A stretch of 10,872 bases of DNA. Source: Streptomyces sp. NRRL F-5122. GTDB taxonomy: Bacteria; Actinomycetota; Actinomycetes; Streptomycetales; Streptomycetaceae. Within the stretch, counting starts at the first letter, position 1, and each line of letters starts with the position of its first letter. The position numbers and the translations under genes were made by a program. The stretch lies in contig NZ_LMWH01000012.1 in NCBI RefSeq assembly GCF_001507435.1, positions 1 to 10,872 on the forward strand. Reading direction: 5' to 3'. Positions 1 to 5,416 of this stretch are shown here, one piece after another. A model generated the notes under the pieces. The model was not told the origin of the DNA. It saw only the letters and a list, made by a program, of their open reading frames with translations, and ran no database searches.

Positions 1-98
1 AGAACCGCACACTGCCTCGGCTGCCCCGCCACCTCCTCCACCCCCTGCCTCAGCAGTCGAACCGGGCCGAGGACCGAGAACTGGATGCCTGCGCGCAT
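1..98 (-). CDS. SARP/AfsR-type transcriptional regulator, N-terminus only (runs off left edge)
   Basis: Reading leftward from an ATG at 98 gives MRAGIQFSVLGPVRLLRQG followed by VEEVAGQPRQCAV and then the window edge. The pattern FSVLGPVRL...G.....GQPRQ.AVL is the characteristic start of AfsR/SARP regulators, where an OmpR-like winged helix precedes a bacterial transcriptional activation (BTAD) domain. Nearly every codon ends in G or C, as expected for Streptomyces coding sequence. The family normally activates antibiotic or other specialised-metabolite clusters, so a cluster to the left is possible but not shown. The Shine-Dalgarno candidate AGGAG (102-106) lies only two bases from the ATG, unusually close, so translation may be weak or the start slightly different. 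One Cys sits where the family usually has Arg (PRQ-C-AV). Only 32 codons are visible, so BTAD, NB-ARC or TPR parts cannot be judged. Confidence 0.72.
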   Translation of the reverse strand, partial: MRAGIQFSVLGPVRLLRQGVEEVAGQPRQCAV

Positions 99-196
99 GG
101 CTCCTACCGCCCTGAGGCCTTGTGAGAGTGGGTTGCCTGACTGTCCCGCGGGGGGACCACTTACCCCAAACGTACCTCAGGACGCTCAAATTTTCC

Positions 197-210
197 GGAC
201 TAGATAGTCC
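197..210. promoter_or_regulatory. Palindrome upstream of the SARP gene, candidate operator
   Basis: GGACTA-GA-TAGTCC is a perfect 6-base inverted repeat with a 2-base centre. It sits about 100 bases upstream of the start codon of the SARP-type gene in an otherwise gene-free gap (99-301). Its size and symmetry suit a dimeric repressor site. No -10/-35 pair of good quality was recognised beside it. The regulator is unknown; the TetR operator candidate at 1626-1641 has a different sequence. Confidence 0.35.
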
Positions 211-301
211 CGTTCCATGTCAGGGAGCCCACTCTTTGCGGGAACTTCAACGCCTGTAACCTCGCCGTTAGCGCCCTTGGGTAGCTCGAGGCGCACGGAT
301 C

Positions 302-850
302 TCACTCCTTGATCAGGACCAACAGGTCCAGTATGATGCGAGGCTGACCGGGCCTGCTGCAGGTGATGCGCATACCAGCTATGACAGGTTCGAACTAGGT
401 GAAGTCGTTCACGTTGCCCGCGGTGAGGCTGAAGGGCAGCGGCCGACCCGGTCCATCGCAGGAGATGAAGTCTTCGCCTTCAACCCGCCTAGGTCCCGGC
501 CGACCCCCTCGCCCGCCCAGAGCCGCCTTTTCGGACTTCCAGCCACACCACGGATGAGCTTGCACCGTGGTCGAGTCGATACATACCACCGCCTAGTTGT
601 TCTGTCCGGGGAGGTTGTGGACGGCGCCCCAGTGCCGCTGCCTGCGAGCCAGGAACTGCTCCCATGTTCCGTCTGCAGACCAGCGACAGGAGCGCTCACA
701 TGCTGGCGTTCACATGCCAGACCGCTCAGGCAGATCTCGCCAACCCGCCTTCCACAGAATCCCATTGAGGACATGGCGGCGGTCCCGTACCGGACGGCCC
801 ATCCACGAATGAGCCGCAATGGCCCAGTCTCCGTCAACAATTCATTGACC
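302..850 (-). pseudogene. IS5-family transposase remnant, multiply disrupted
   Basis: On the minus strand, fragments of an IS5-type DDE transposase can be followed through several frames. The order is a piece reading RRHVLNGILWKAGWRDLPER (about 725-784), then RWSADGTWEQFLA (about 640-680), then the first catalytic Asp in VCIDSTTVQAH (just below 589), then CDGPGRPLPFSLTAGNVNDFT (ending near 398). After an in-frame stop at 395-397, similarity continues as FEPVIAGM...RPGQPRI down to a stop at 302-304. The region that should contain the second Asp (LAD.AYSS) and the catalytic Glu is missing. In-frame stops, frame changes and the lost C-terminus mean it cannot be active. It differs from the intact IS at 2271-3163, so it marks an older, independent insertion. 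No terminal repeats were found. Confidence 0.7.
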
Positions 851-915
851 CGTTCATGACAGCAACAATGAGCAGGCCAACGAACAAAAGGTTCTACGGA
901 CATTCCGTAGTGCCC

Positions 916-1572
916 CTAGCGCGTGCTGGAACCAGCCTCCGGCGCCGCATTGGCGGCGGGGGGCGCGTACGTCTTAACGTGGGCGATTGCCATGTCGAGG
1001 GCGATGCGCATTGGCTTGACGTTCTGTGCAGTTTGGGCAAGAAGATACCCACCCTGCAGCGCGGCCATGAGGCCGGTGGCGAGCCAACCGGCATCGACGT
1101 CTGCGCGGAGGACCCCCGAGTCCCTCATTCTTGCGAACCCCGCTTCGAGGAGGGCTTCCCAAGTCGCGAAGTGCCGGGCCATCGCCTTGCGTGCCTCTTC
1201 GTCCTGATCGGCCAGCTCGCTGGCCAGGGAGCCGAGCGGGCAGCCGTAGGCCCCATTGCGTAGGGCGCTGCGCTCGACAAGCACGTCACGCCAGCGCTCC
1301 AGTCCGCGGAAAGAGTCGAGTCGCTGCAAGTGTCGGTGCTGGGCTTCGAGTACTTCCGCAGCCTGCAATGCGACAACGTCCCGCACCAGCGCGTCCTTGT
1401 CGGGGTAGTGGCGGTACAGCTGCGACTTACTCGTTCCGCTGGCCGTCCTGACATCGTCAAGAGTCGTGAGAGCGACGCCTCTGACGTGCATCATGTCCGC
1501 AGCAGCTCTCAGGATGCGCTCACGAGTCGCCCGACCTCGCTCGGTCAGCCGGGAATCGCCGTTATCACGCAC
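916..1572 (-). CDS. TetR/AcrR-family transcriptional repressor (LmrA/YxaF-like C-terminal region)
   Basis: This encodes a 218-residue DNA-binding repressor. Residues about 11-60 form the TetR helix-turn-helix domain: TRERILRAAADMMHVRG followed by TTLDDVRTASGTSKSQLYRHYPDK, with the typical recognition helix ending in YRHYPDK. The C-terminal ligand-binding half contains GCPLGSLASELAD and LMAALQGGYLLAQ, which resemble the LmrA/YxaF branch of TetR regulators that often control efflux or detoxification genes. The GTG at 1570-1572 is preferred as start because it immediately precedes VRDNGDSRLTERGRATRERIL; the open frame extends to 1773, but that extension crosses the operator candidate and reads unlike protein. 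Autoregulation through the palindrome at 1626-1641 is likely. The inducer is unknown. The divergent gene at 1919 appears broken, so the original target may be lost or elsewhere. Confidence 0.88.
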   Translation of the reverse strand: MRDNGDSRLTERGRATRERILRAAADMMHVRGVALTTLDDVRTASGTSKSQLYRHYPDKDALVRDVVALQAAEVLEAQHRHLQRLDSFRGLERWRDVLVERSALRNGAYGCPLGSLASELADQDEEARKAMARHFATWEALLEAGFARMRDSGVLRADVDAGWLATGLMAALQGGYLLAQTAQNVKPMRIALDMAIAHVKTYAPPAANAAPEAGSSTR

Positions 1573-1625
1573 CTGTCCTGCCACGTTGGCAAGGTTACCC
1601 TCATAGGGACCAGCGAAGTCTATAC

Positions 1626-1641
1626 TGGACCATAAAGTCCA
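1626..1641. promoter_or_regulatory. Candidate TetR operator TGGAC-N6-GTCCA
   Basis: TGGAC cataaa GTCCA is a perfect 5-base inverted repeat with a 6-base AT-rich spacer, 54 bases upstream of the TetR GTG start. Size, symmetry and position match TetR-family autoregulatory operators. On the minus strand, TATAGA at 1619-1624 just downstream could act as a -10 element, so binding here would block it; no good -35 was seen. Assignment to this repressor is inference from proximity. Confidence 0.55.
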
Positions 1642-1648
1642 TTTACCT

Positions 1649-1664
1649 CGGAGGCAAACCTCCG
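1649..1664. promoter_or_regulatory. Second inverted repeat in the divergent intergenic region
   Basis: CGGAGG caaa CCTCCG is a perfect 6-base inverted repeat with a 4-base centre, only 7 bases from the TetR operator candidate. It could be a second regulator site or an RNA hairpin in a leader. Its sequence also contains an SD-like GGAGG on both strands, so an RNA role is possible. No function can be assigned. Confidence 0.3.
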
Positions 1665-1801
1665 GCATGTTTAGCCGTGGACTCCGTTCCGGACAGCTTG
1701 CGCTTGACTTCTGCACCCCGGTGTACTCGCTAGAAGGCGTCCAATCGCACGACGCGGTGCTAGGAGACAACAAGTGGAAAAGGATTAATGGTCTGAGCGA
1801 T

Positions 1802-1838
1802 ACCCGCGGCCCAAAGTGATCGTAGGCAGCCCGCGGGT
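1802..1838. repeat. 8-base inverted repeat ACCCGCGG / CCGCGGGT
   Basis: ACCCGCGG (1802-1809) and CCGCGGGT (1831-1838) form a perfect 8-base inverted repeat with a 21-base spacer, immediately left of the orphan IS end at 1846-1861. It could fold into a hairpin and might act as a terminator for transcription coming from the left, but there is no T-run on either side. Confidence 0.3.
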
Positions 1839-1845
1839 GCTAGGG

Positions 1846-1861
1846 CGTTTCCTTCGGATCA
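1846..1861 (+). repeat. Orphan copy of the IS terminal inverted repeat
   Basis: CGTTTCCTTCGGATCA here is identical, in inverted orientation, to 3148-3163 at the right end of the IS5-family element. With one mismatch the match extends to 21 bases (1841-1861 against 3148-3168). The regular left end of the IS (2271-2286) matches at only 14 of these 16 positions. Thus this copy, 425 bases outside the IS, is the better partner of the right end. It may be the left end of a larger unit carrying the gene at 1919-2268, or the scar of an earlier insertion. Confidence 0.6.
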
Positions 1862-1918
1862 GGGAGAATCGGCCTGTGCTGCGTGATGCGAGGCGTGCAC
1901 CGGAGCGGAGGGGCAGAA

Positions 1919-2268
1919 ATGACGCTAGTAGTCGAGCTGCGTCGAGGGGGCTCTGTGTCTCGGACCGGGCGAAAGCCTGGGCCCGGCCTCCAGCAGGGGT
2001 GCTGGAGCGGTTGGTCGATGACAACGATGAGTTCTTCATGGCCGTTGAACGGCTCGGTCGGCACCAGGTTCCCGGCCTGGCCCGCATCGAGCCGTACGGG
2101 GACACCACCCTGCGTGGTGAGGCAGTAGACCAGATGGTGCCGGAGTTGGAAGCTCTGGACCTCGCGCCTCTGGGTATTGGCGAGCACGAGGTCGTGACGA
2201 CGCTACTGGCCTGGGGCCAGCGGTGTCGTACCGACCGAGAGCTCCGGATTGCCTTCTCGGGCGATTAG
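1919..2268 (+). pseudogene. Small conserved-looking protein of unknown function, one apparent single-base deletion
   Basis: The ATG at 1919 has a strong Shine-Dalgarno sequence, GGAGGGG (1907-1913), five bases upstream, and begins MTLVVELRRGGSVS. That frame then loses coherence, while from about 1963 the frame one base back reads DRAKAWARPPAGVLERLVDDN and continues through EFFMAVERLGRHQVPGLARI, PYGDT and ELRIAFSGD to a TAG at 2266-2268. Restoring one base near 1961-1962 gives a seamless 116-residue protein, so I read this as one gene with a 1-base deletion. Without it, the downstream part could start at GTG 1999 (VLERLVDD, poor SD), or as an open frame from 1816 whose N-terminus looks unnatural. 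No enzymatic motif, signal peptide or membrane segment is seen. I do not recognise the function. It lies between an orphan IS end and the IS left end. Confidence 0.6.
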
Positions 2269-2275
2269 ATCGTCG

Positions 2276-2286
2276 CCTTCGGATCA
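2276..2286 (+). repeat. Left terminal inverted repeat of the IS
   Basis: CCTTCGGATCA, 11 bases perfectly complementary to 3148-3158. It lies 8 bases after the TAG stop of the preceding small gene, so the gene and element almost abut. Confidence 0.75.
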
Positions 2287-2305
2287 TCGGATCGTTGGTT
2301 GATGT

Positions 2306-3150
2306 GTGTCGTTGACTGACGCCCAGTGGACCCGCATAGAGCCGTTGTTGCCTGACCGGATGCCGAAGCGGGGCGGCCGGTGGCGAGATCACCGGCAGGT
2401 GATCGACGCGATCGCGTTCAAGTACCGCACCGGGACCCCGTGGATGGACCTGCCCGAGCACTTCGGGACGTGGAAGGGCGCCCACAACCGGCTGCGGAAG
2501 TGGGCCACGGACGGCACCTGGGAAAAGGTCTTCACCGCCCTCCTCGCCCAAGCGGACACCGAAGGCAACCTCGACTGGGTCGTCTCGGTCGACTCCACGA
2601 TCGTCCGCGCTCACCAGCACGCCGCCGGGGCCCGCCAAAAGGGGCCCCAGTAGGCGAGCCAGTCGACCATGCCCTCAGACGTTCCCGCGGCCGACTGACC
2701 ACCAAGATTCACCTCGCCGCCGACGGCCGCTGCCGACCGCCCGCCTTCGTCCTCACGCCAGGCCAGGCCGGTGACGCACCCGCATTCGGCCAGGTCATGA
2801 CCCGACTACGAGTGCCCCGGCGCATCGGCCGCCCCAGGATCACTCCGGATGCGGTCCTTGCCGACACGGCCTACTCGTCCCGCGCGATCCGCTCTCACCT
2901 GCAGCGGCGCGGGTTCCGGGCAGTCATCCCGGAACCCGCGGACCAGGTCACCAACCGCAAGCGCCTGGGCAGTCGCGGCGGCCGCCCGCCGGCCTTCGAT
3001 CGCGACGCCTACAAGCAGCGGAACACTGCTGAGCGGTGCATCAACAAACTCAAGCAATGGCGTGGCCTGGCCACTCGCTACGACAAGACCACCACCATCT
3101 ACCTCGCCGGACTACACCTCGCCGCCATCTTCATCTGGTCAGCGAGGTGA
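2306..3150 (+). CDS. IS5-family DDE transposase, expressed by programmed -1 frameshift
   Basis: The first frame starts at GTG 2306 (VSLTDAQWTRIEPLLPDR), carries the DUF4096-like N-terminal region (RDHRQVIDAIAFKYRTGTPW, DLPEHFGTWK, RLRKWATDGTWE) and the first catalytic Asp (SVDSTIVRAHQHAAGARQKG), and stops with TAG at 2651-2653. The second frame, one base back, continues with GEPVDHALRRSRG and LTTKIHLAADGR, the second Asp in VLADTAYSSRAI (about 2863) and the Glu in NTAERCINKLKQWRG, ending at TGA 3148-3150. Joining them at the slippery site 2638-2644 gives 281 residues, normal for the family, with the complete DDE triad. The protein cuts and joins the element's ends. Both halves look undamaged, so the element may be active. 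Confidence 0.86.
2638..2644 (+). other. Slippery heptamer A AAG GGG for -1 ribosomal frameshifting
   Basis: In the frame of the upstream transposase ORF the codons are CAA AAG GGG, so 2638-2644 has the X XXY YYZ form (A AAG GGG) needed for -1 slippage. Both tRNAs re-pair fully or nearly so with AAA and GGG. The zero-frame stop is only seven bases downstream and the -1 frame is open through the rest of the transposase. GC-rich sequence follows (GGCCCC), but no clear pseudoknot was identified. Confidence 0.7.
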
Positions 3151-3158
3151 TCCGAAGG
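3148..3158 (-). repeat. Right terminal inverted repeat of the IS
   Basis: TGATCCGAAGG is the complement of 2276-2286 and begins with the TGA stop of the transposase. With the next five bases (AAACG) it is also the exact complement of the orphan copy at 1846-1861. Confidence 0.75.
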
Positions 3159-3275
3159 AAACGGCCTACTCCCCCGCGACGTTGACCGCGCGTTCCTATC
3201 GATCTCTGCCTGGGGGGCCAGGGAGCTACGGCAGATCTCGAAGGTCAGCGTTCAGTCGAACGCGACGTCTCAGGG

Positions 3276-3792
3276 TTACCGCCTGCCTACTGACACCGTC
3301 GAGCCACGCGGAGTTCGGAGGATACGCGGGTTGATCTTGTCCCAGAGCTGCTGGAGGGTGGCTGCGCGGTCGCGCGATTCGAAGGCCACTCCGAACTTGC
3401 TCCGTCGCCGCGAGGAGCAACGAGCTCATCGTCGCCTACGGGAGGCAATCCGGCACCGCAGGTCGGCGGTCTGTCACGGTGCACTCCCTGCCGCAAAATG
3501 AGACTGCTGCGGCTTGCGATCAGAGCCAGGTAAGCCTCACCGAGCGCCTTGTAGGGTTCCTCGCTCGGTAGGGTTCCGGCACCGGCATCGGGCGGCCGCC
3601 ACGTCTGTCGCACAACTTCCCGGTACCCGGTCAACGGGCCAATCCTTGGATCCGTCCGGTTCAGAGTGCCCGAGAGGTAGATTCTCTGCTCACTCTCCGT
3701 CGTCAGCAGGTCGCTACCTGCAGCACACGGTCCCACAAGCCTGCATCGAGGGCAGAGCCGGCAGTGATGCGTAGACGCTCATGGGACGCCAT
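3276..3792 (-). pseudogene. Degraded coding remnants of unknown function
   Basis: Three minus-strand pieces in different frames read like protein. A piece from ATG 3792 to TGA 3703 gives MASHERLRITAGSALDAGLW followed by DRVLQVATC. A piece within 3415-3736 includes EEPYKALGEAYLALIASR. A piece from about 3420 to TAA 3276 gives KFGVAFESRDRAATLQQLW then DKINPRIL, with strongly G/C-ending codons. The last two could join by a one-base frame change near 3410-3420, and the first overlaps the second in another frame. I interpret this as one or two broken genes beside the IS, not a working protein. I do not recognise the family; the join between pieces is inference. Confidence 0.35.
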
Positions 3793-3864
3793 GTGCACGT
3801 ACAGGTCGCCAAGAGCGGCATCTACTCAAAAGCAGCCTGGGTAGTGCGATGAGGTACCTCCGAC

Positions 3865-3885
3865 GGTCCGTCCGGCGGACGGACC
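3865..3885 (-). terminator. Strong hairpin downstream of cysS, probable terminator
   Basis: GGTCCGTCC (3865-3873) and GGACGGACC (3877-3885) form a perfect 9-base-pair stem around a GGC loop. It lies 60 bases beyond the stop codon of the cysteinyl-tRNA synthetase gene, at the end of the DyP-encapsulin-cysS unit. There is no T-run, which is common for terminators in high-GC actinomycetes. The same stem could serve transcription from either side. Confidence 0.6.
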
Positions 3886-3944
3886 CTATCCTGGCGACCG
3901 CATCCCTCACCGACACCTGCAGGCCGACGCATCAGGCTTGCGGG

Positions 3945-5315
3945 TCACGTCCTCCGCCACCGCGTGGCCTGAGGCCCATCCTCGACGACCACCCCAAGCT
4001 CCCGCAGCACATCTCTGAGAGCGTCCGCCTCGGCATACCTCTGCTCCTGCCTCAACTGCTGACGTCTTTCCAACAACCTGCCTATCTCTGCCTCGTTGCC
4101 GCGCGGCTTGTCGACGAGCGCGAAGGTGTCGAAAAGCTCCTCAACGCCTTCGATGAGCTCCTGCGCCGCGGGCCCGGGCACCTCTTTGCTGCGGTTCTGA
4201 TCGCGGATGAAGCCGAACAGGGCTGCGAGAGCACCTGGCGTATCGAAGTCGTCGTCGAGCCTGTTGTAGATACGGTTCTTGGCCTCTTCTGCCAGTGTGA
4301 CGCTTATCTTGCTGTCTCTGCGGCACGGGTCGACGGCACGGTAGAAGTTCTCAACTCGCATGCGAGCGCCTCGGGCGTTGCTGAGGGCCGCTTCGCTGAG
4401 CTCCATCGGTGAGCGGTAGTGCTGGCTTAGGAATGCGTACCGCAGCGTGCGGTAGCTGTTGTCCCTCAACGCCTGCTGGATGGACTGGGTGTTGCCCGTG
4501 CTCTTCGACATCTTCGCCCCACCAGCGCGAAGCAGCCCGGTGTGCATCCAGTACCGGGCGAGCGGGGACTTGCCAGACCCTGCCTCCATCTGTGCGATCT
4601 CGGCCTCGTGGTGGGGAAACATCAGGTCCTCTGCGCCTCCGTGGACATCGTGCTGAGGACCGAAAAGCGCTTCCGTGATGGCAGTGTCCTCGATGTGCCA
4701 GCCGGGGCGGCCCTGGCCGAGGGCGGTTGTCCAGAACGGCTCTCCCGGCTTTCGTGCCTTCCACAGGGCAAAGTCGCCCGGGTTCCTCTTGCCGGCGTCC
4801 TCGTCGATCCGCGACACGGAAGCATCTCCTTGTGCGGCCCGCCGCCTGGAAAGCTTCCCGTATGCAGGGAACGTGGCAAGGTCGAAGTACCAGCTGCCGT
4901 GGACTTCGTACGCGTGGCCACGCCGGATCAGCTCCTGCACCTGCGCGACGATGCCGTCTATATGATCGTGTGCGCGTGCGTACCTGTCGACGTTGTCGTT
5001 GTGCAGCGCAGCCATGTCCGCGAGGTGGCGCGCCTCGAACTCTGCCGCCAGCTCGTGGGGCTCGACTCCGATCTCGCCCGCACGGCGAATGATTTTGTCG
5101 TCGATGTCGGTGATGTTCTGGACGTAAGTGACGGAGTAGCCGGCTCTGCGGAAGTACCGCGCGATGAAGTCGAACTGCGTGTACGTCTTGGCGTGGCCGA
5201 CGTGGCTTGGGCCGTAGACGGTCGGCCCACAGACGAACATCTTCACAACCCCGTCGCTCATCGGAGCGAACGCTTCTTTCTGTCTTGCCAGTGTGTTGTA
5301 GATCTTGATGGCCAT
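3945..5315 (-). CDS. cysS: Cysteinyl-tRNA synthetase, divergent second-copy type
   Basis: This encodes a 456-residue class I synthetase, close to the usual 460 or so, that charges tRNA-Cys in the cytoplasm. The Rossmann catalytic core has CGPTVYGPSHVGHAKT (HIGH motif as HVGH, residues 38-41), NITDIDDKII (68-76), PGWHIE (205-209), DVHGG (223-227), FPHHEAEIAQ (233-242) and KMSKS (268-272). A DALR-like and C-terminal helical region follows to the end. In E. coli the active-site zinc is held by Cys28, Cys209, His234 and Glu238; here Cys29, His235 and Glu239 are kept, but the residue aligned to Cys209 is Asp210 (HIEDTAI instead of HIECSAM). The PLP-linked KIIK motif reads KIIR. The ATG at 5315 has SD-like GAGAGG seven bases upstream. 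Location behind an encapsulin operon suggests a paralogue rather than the housekeeping copy; that is inference. Confidence 0.93.
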   Translation of the reverse strand: MAIKIYNTLARQKEAFAPMSDGVVKMFVCGPTVYGPSHVGHAKTYTQFDFIARYFRRAGYSVTYVQNITDIDDKIIRRAGEIGVEPHELAAEFEARHLADMAALHNDNVDRYARAHDHIDGIVAQVQELIRRGHAYEVHGSWYFDLATFPAYGKLSRRRAAQGDASVSRIDEDAGKRNPGDFALWKARKPGEPFWTTALGQGRPGWHIEDTAITEALFGPQHDVHGGAEDLMFPHHEAEIAQMEAGSGKSPLARYWMHTGLLRAGGAKMSKSTGNTQSIQQALRDNSYRTLRYAFLSQHYRSPMELSEAALSNARGARMRVENFYRAVDPCRRDSKISVTLAEEAKNRIYNRLDDDFDTPGALAALFGFIRDQNRSKEVPGPAAQELIEGVEELFDTFALVDKPRGNEAEIGRLLERRQQLRQEQRYAEADALRDVLRELGVVVEDGPQATRWRRT

Positions 5316-5325
5316 AAGTCGACCT

Positions 5326-5337
5326 CTCAGGCCTGAG
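5326..5337. promoter_or_regulatory. Perfect 12-base palindrome overlapping the cysS ribosome binding site
   Basis: CTCAGGCCTGAG is fully self-complementary and overlaps the SD-like GAGAGG (5323-5328) of the synthetase gene. It could be a protein-binding site or a weak 4-base-pair hairpin that partly hides the SD. A role in setting cysS expression separately from the upstream genes is inferred only from position. Confidence 0.35.
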
Positions 5338-5349
5338 GACCGTCAGCTC

Positions 5350-5382
5350 GGAGCCGGTGCCGGCCGCAGTCTGCGGGGCTCC
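5350..5382 (-). promoter_or_regulatory. Structured hairpin in the encapsulin-cysS gap, possible attenuator or terminator
   Basis: GGAGCC (5350-5355) pairs with GGCTCC (5377-5382), and CCGCA (5364-5368) pairs with TGCGG (5372-5376) around a 3-base loop. The two stems are contiguous on one side and separated by an 8-base bulge on the other. The structure lies 34 bases after the encapsulin stop codon and 34 bases before the cysS start. It has no T-run. It may terminate part of the transcripts or protect the upstream mRNA, giving high shell and cargo expression and lower synthetase expression. Confidence 0.42.
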
Positions 5383-5416
5383 TCGCTAACCGTGTTCGAC
5401 CTGGCTCTGGAGTCCT

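Larger units (their letters stand above)
2271..3163 (+). mobile_element. IS5-family insertion sequence with a two-frame transposase
   Basis: The element is about 0.88-0.89 kb. The perfect core of its terminal inverted repeats is CCTTCGGATCA (2276-2286) and its complement (3148-3158). The match extends outward to 16 bases with two mismatches (2271-2286 against 3148-3163). One transposase gene fills the interior, read by -1 frameshifting, and its stop codon TGA (3148-3150) lies inside the right repeat, as in compact IS elements. Length, two-frame organisation and protein motifs fit the IS427-like part of the IS5 family. No direct target duplication was found next to the inner ends. Using the outer repeat at 1843-1861 instead, CTA occurs at both flanks (1840-1842 and 3166-3168), which may be a 3-base duplication or chance. 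Confidence 0.82.

Noticed and set aside
1573..1773. N-terminal extension of the TetR protein
   Set aside because: The extension crosses the operator palindrome and reads unlike any TetR N-terminus; GTG 1572 gives a normal length.
2036..2638. Minus-strand 200-codon open frame across the small gene and IS
   Set aside because: It crosses the IS boundary and overlaps a well-supported transposase on the other strand.
3945..5315. MshC (mycothiol cysteine ligase) instead of CysRS
   Set aside because: MshC is a shorter CysRS relative with CGITPYDATHLGH-type motifs. This protein has CGPTVYGPSHVGH, a full-length C-terminal tRNA-binding part and 456 residues, so it is CysRS.
4542..5336. Long plus-strand open frame antisense to cysS (264 codons)
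   Set aside because: It lies opposite a clear synthetase, has no protein motifs and is a frame shadow typical of GC-rich DNA.
5316..5416. T-box riboswitch upstream of cysS
   Set aside because: No T-box core (AGGGTGGNACCGCG-like) or specifier-loop arrangement was found in the gap, and it is too short for a full T-box leader.
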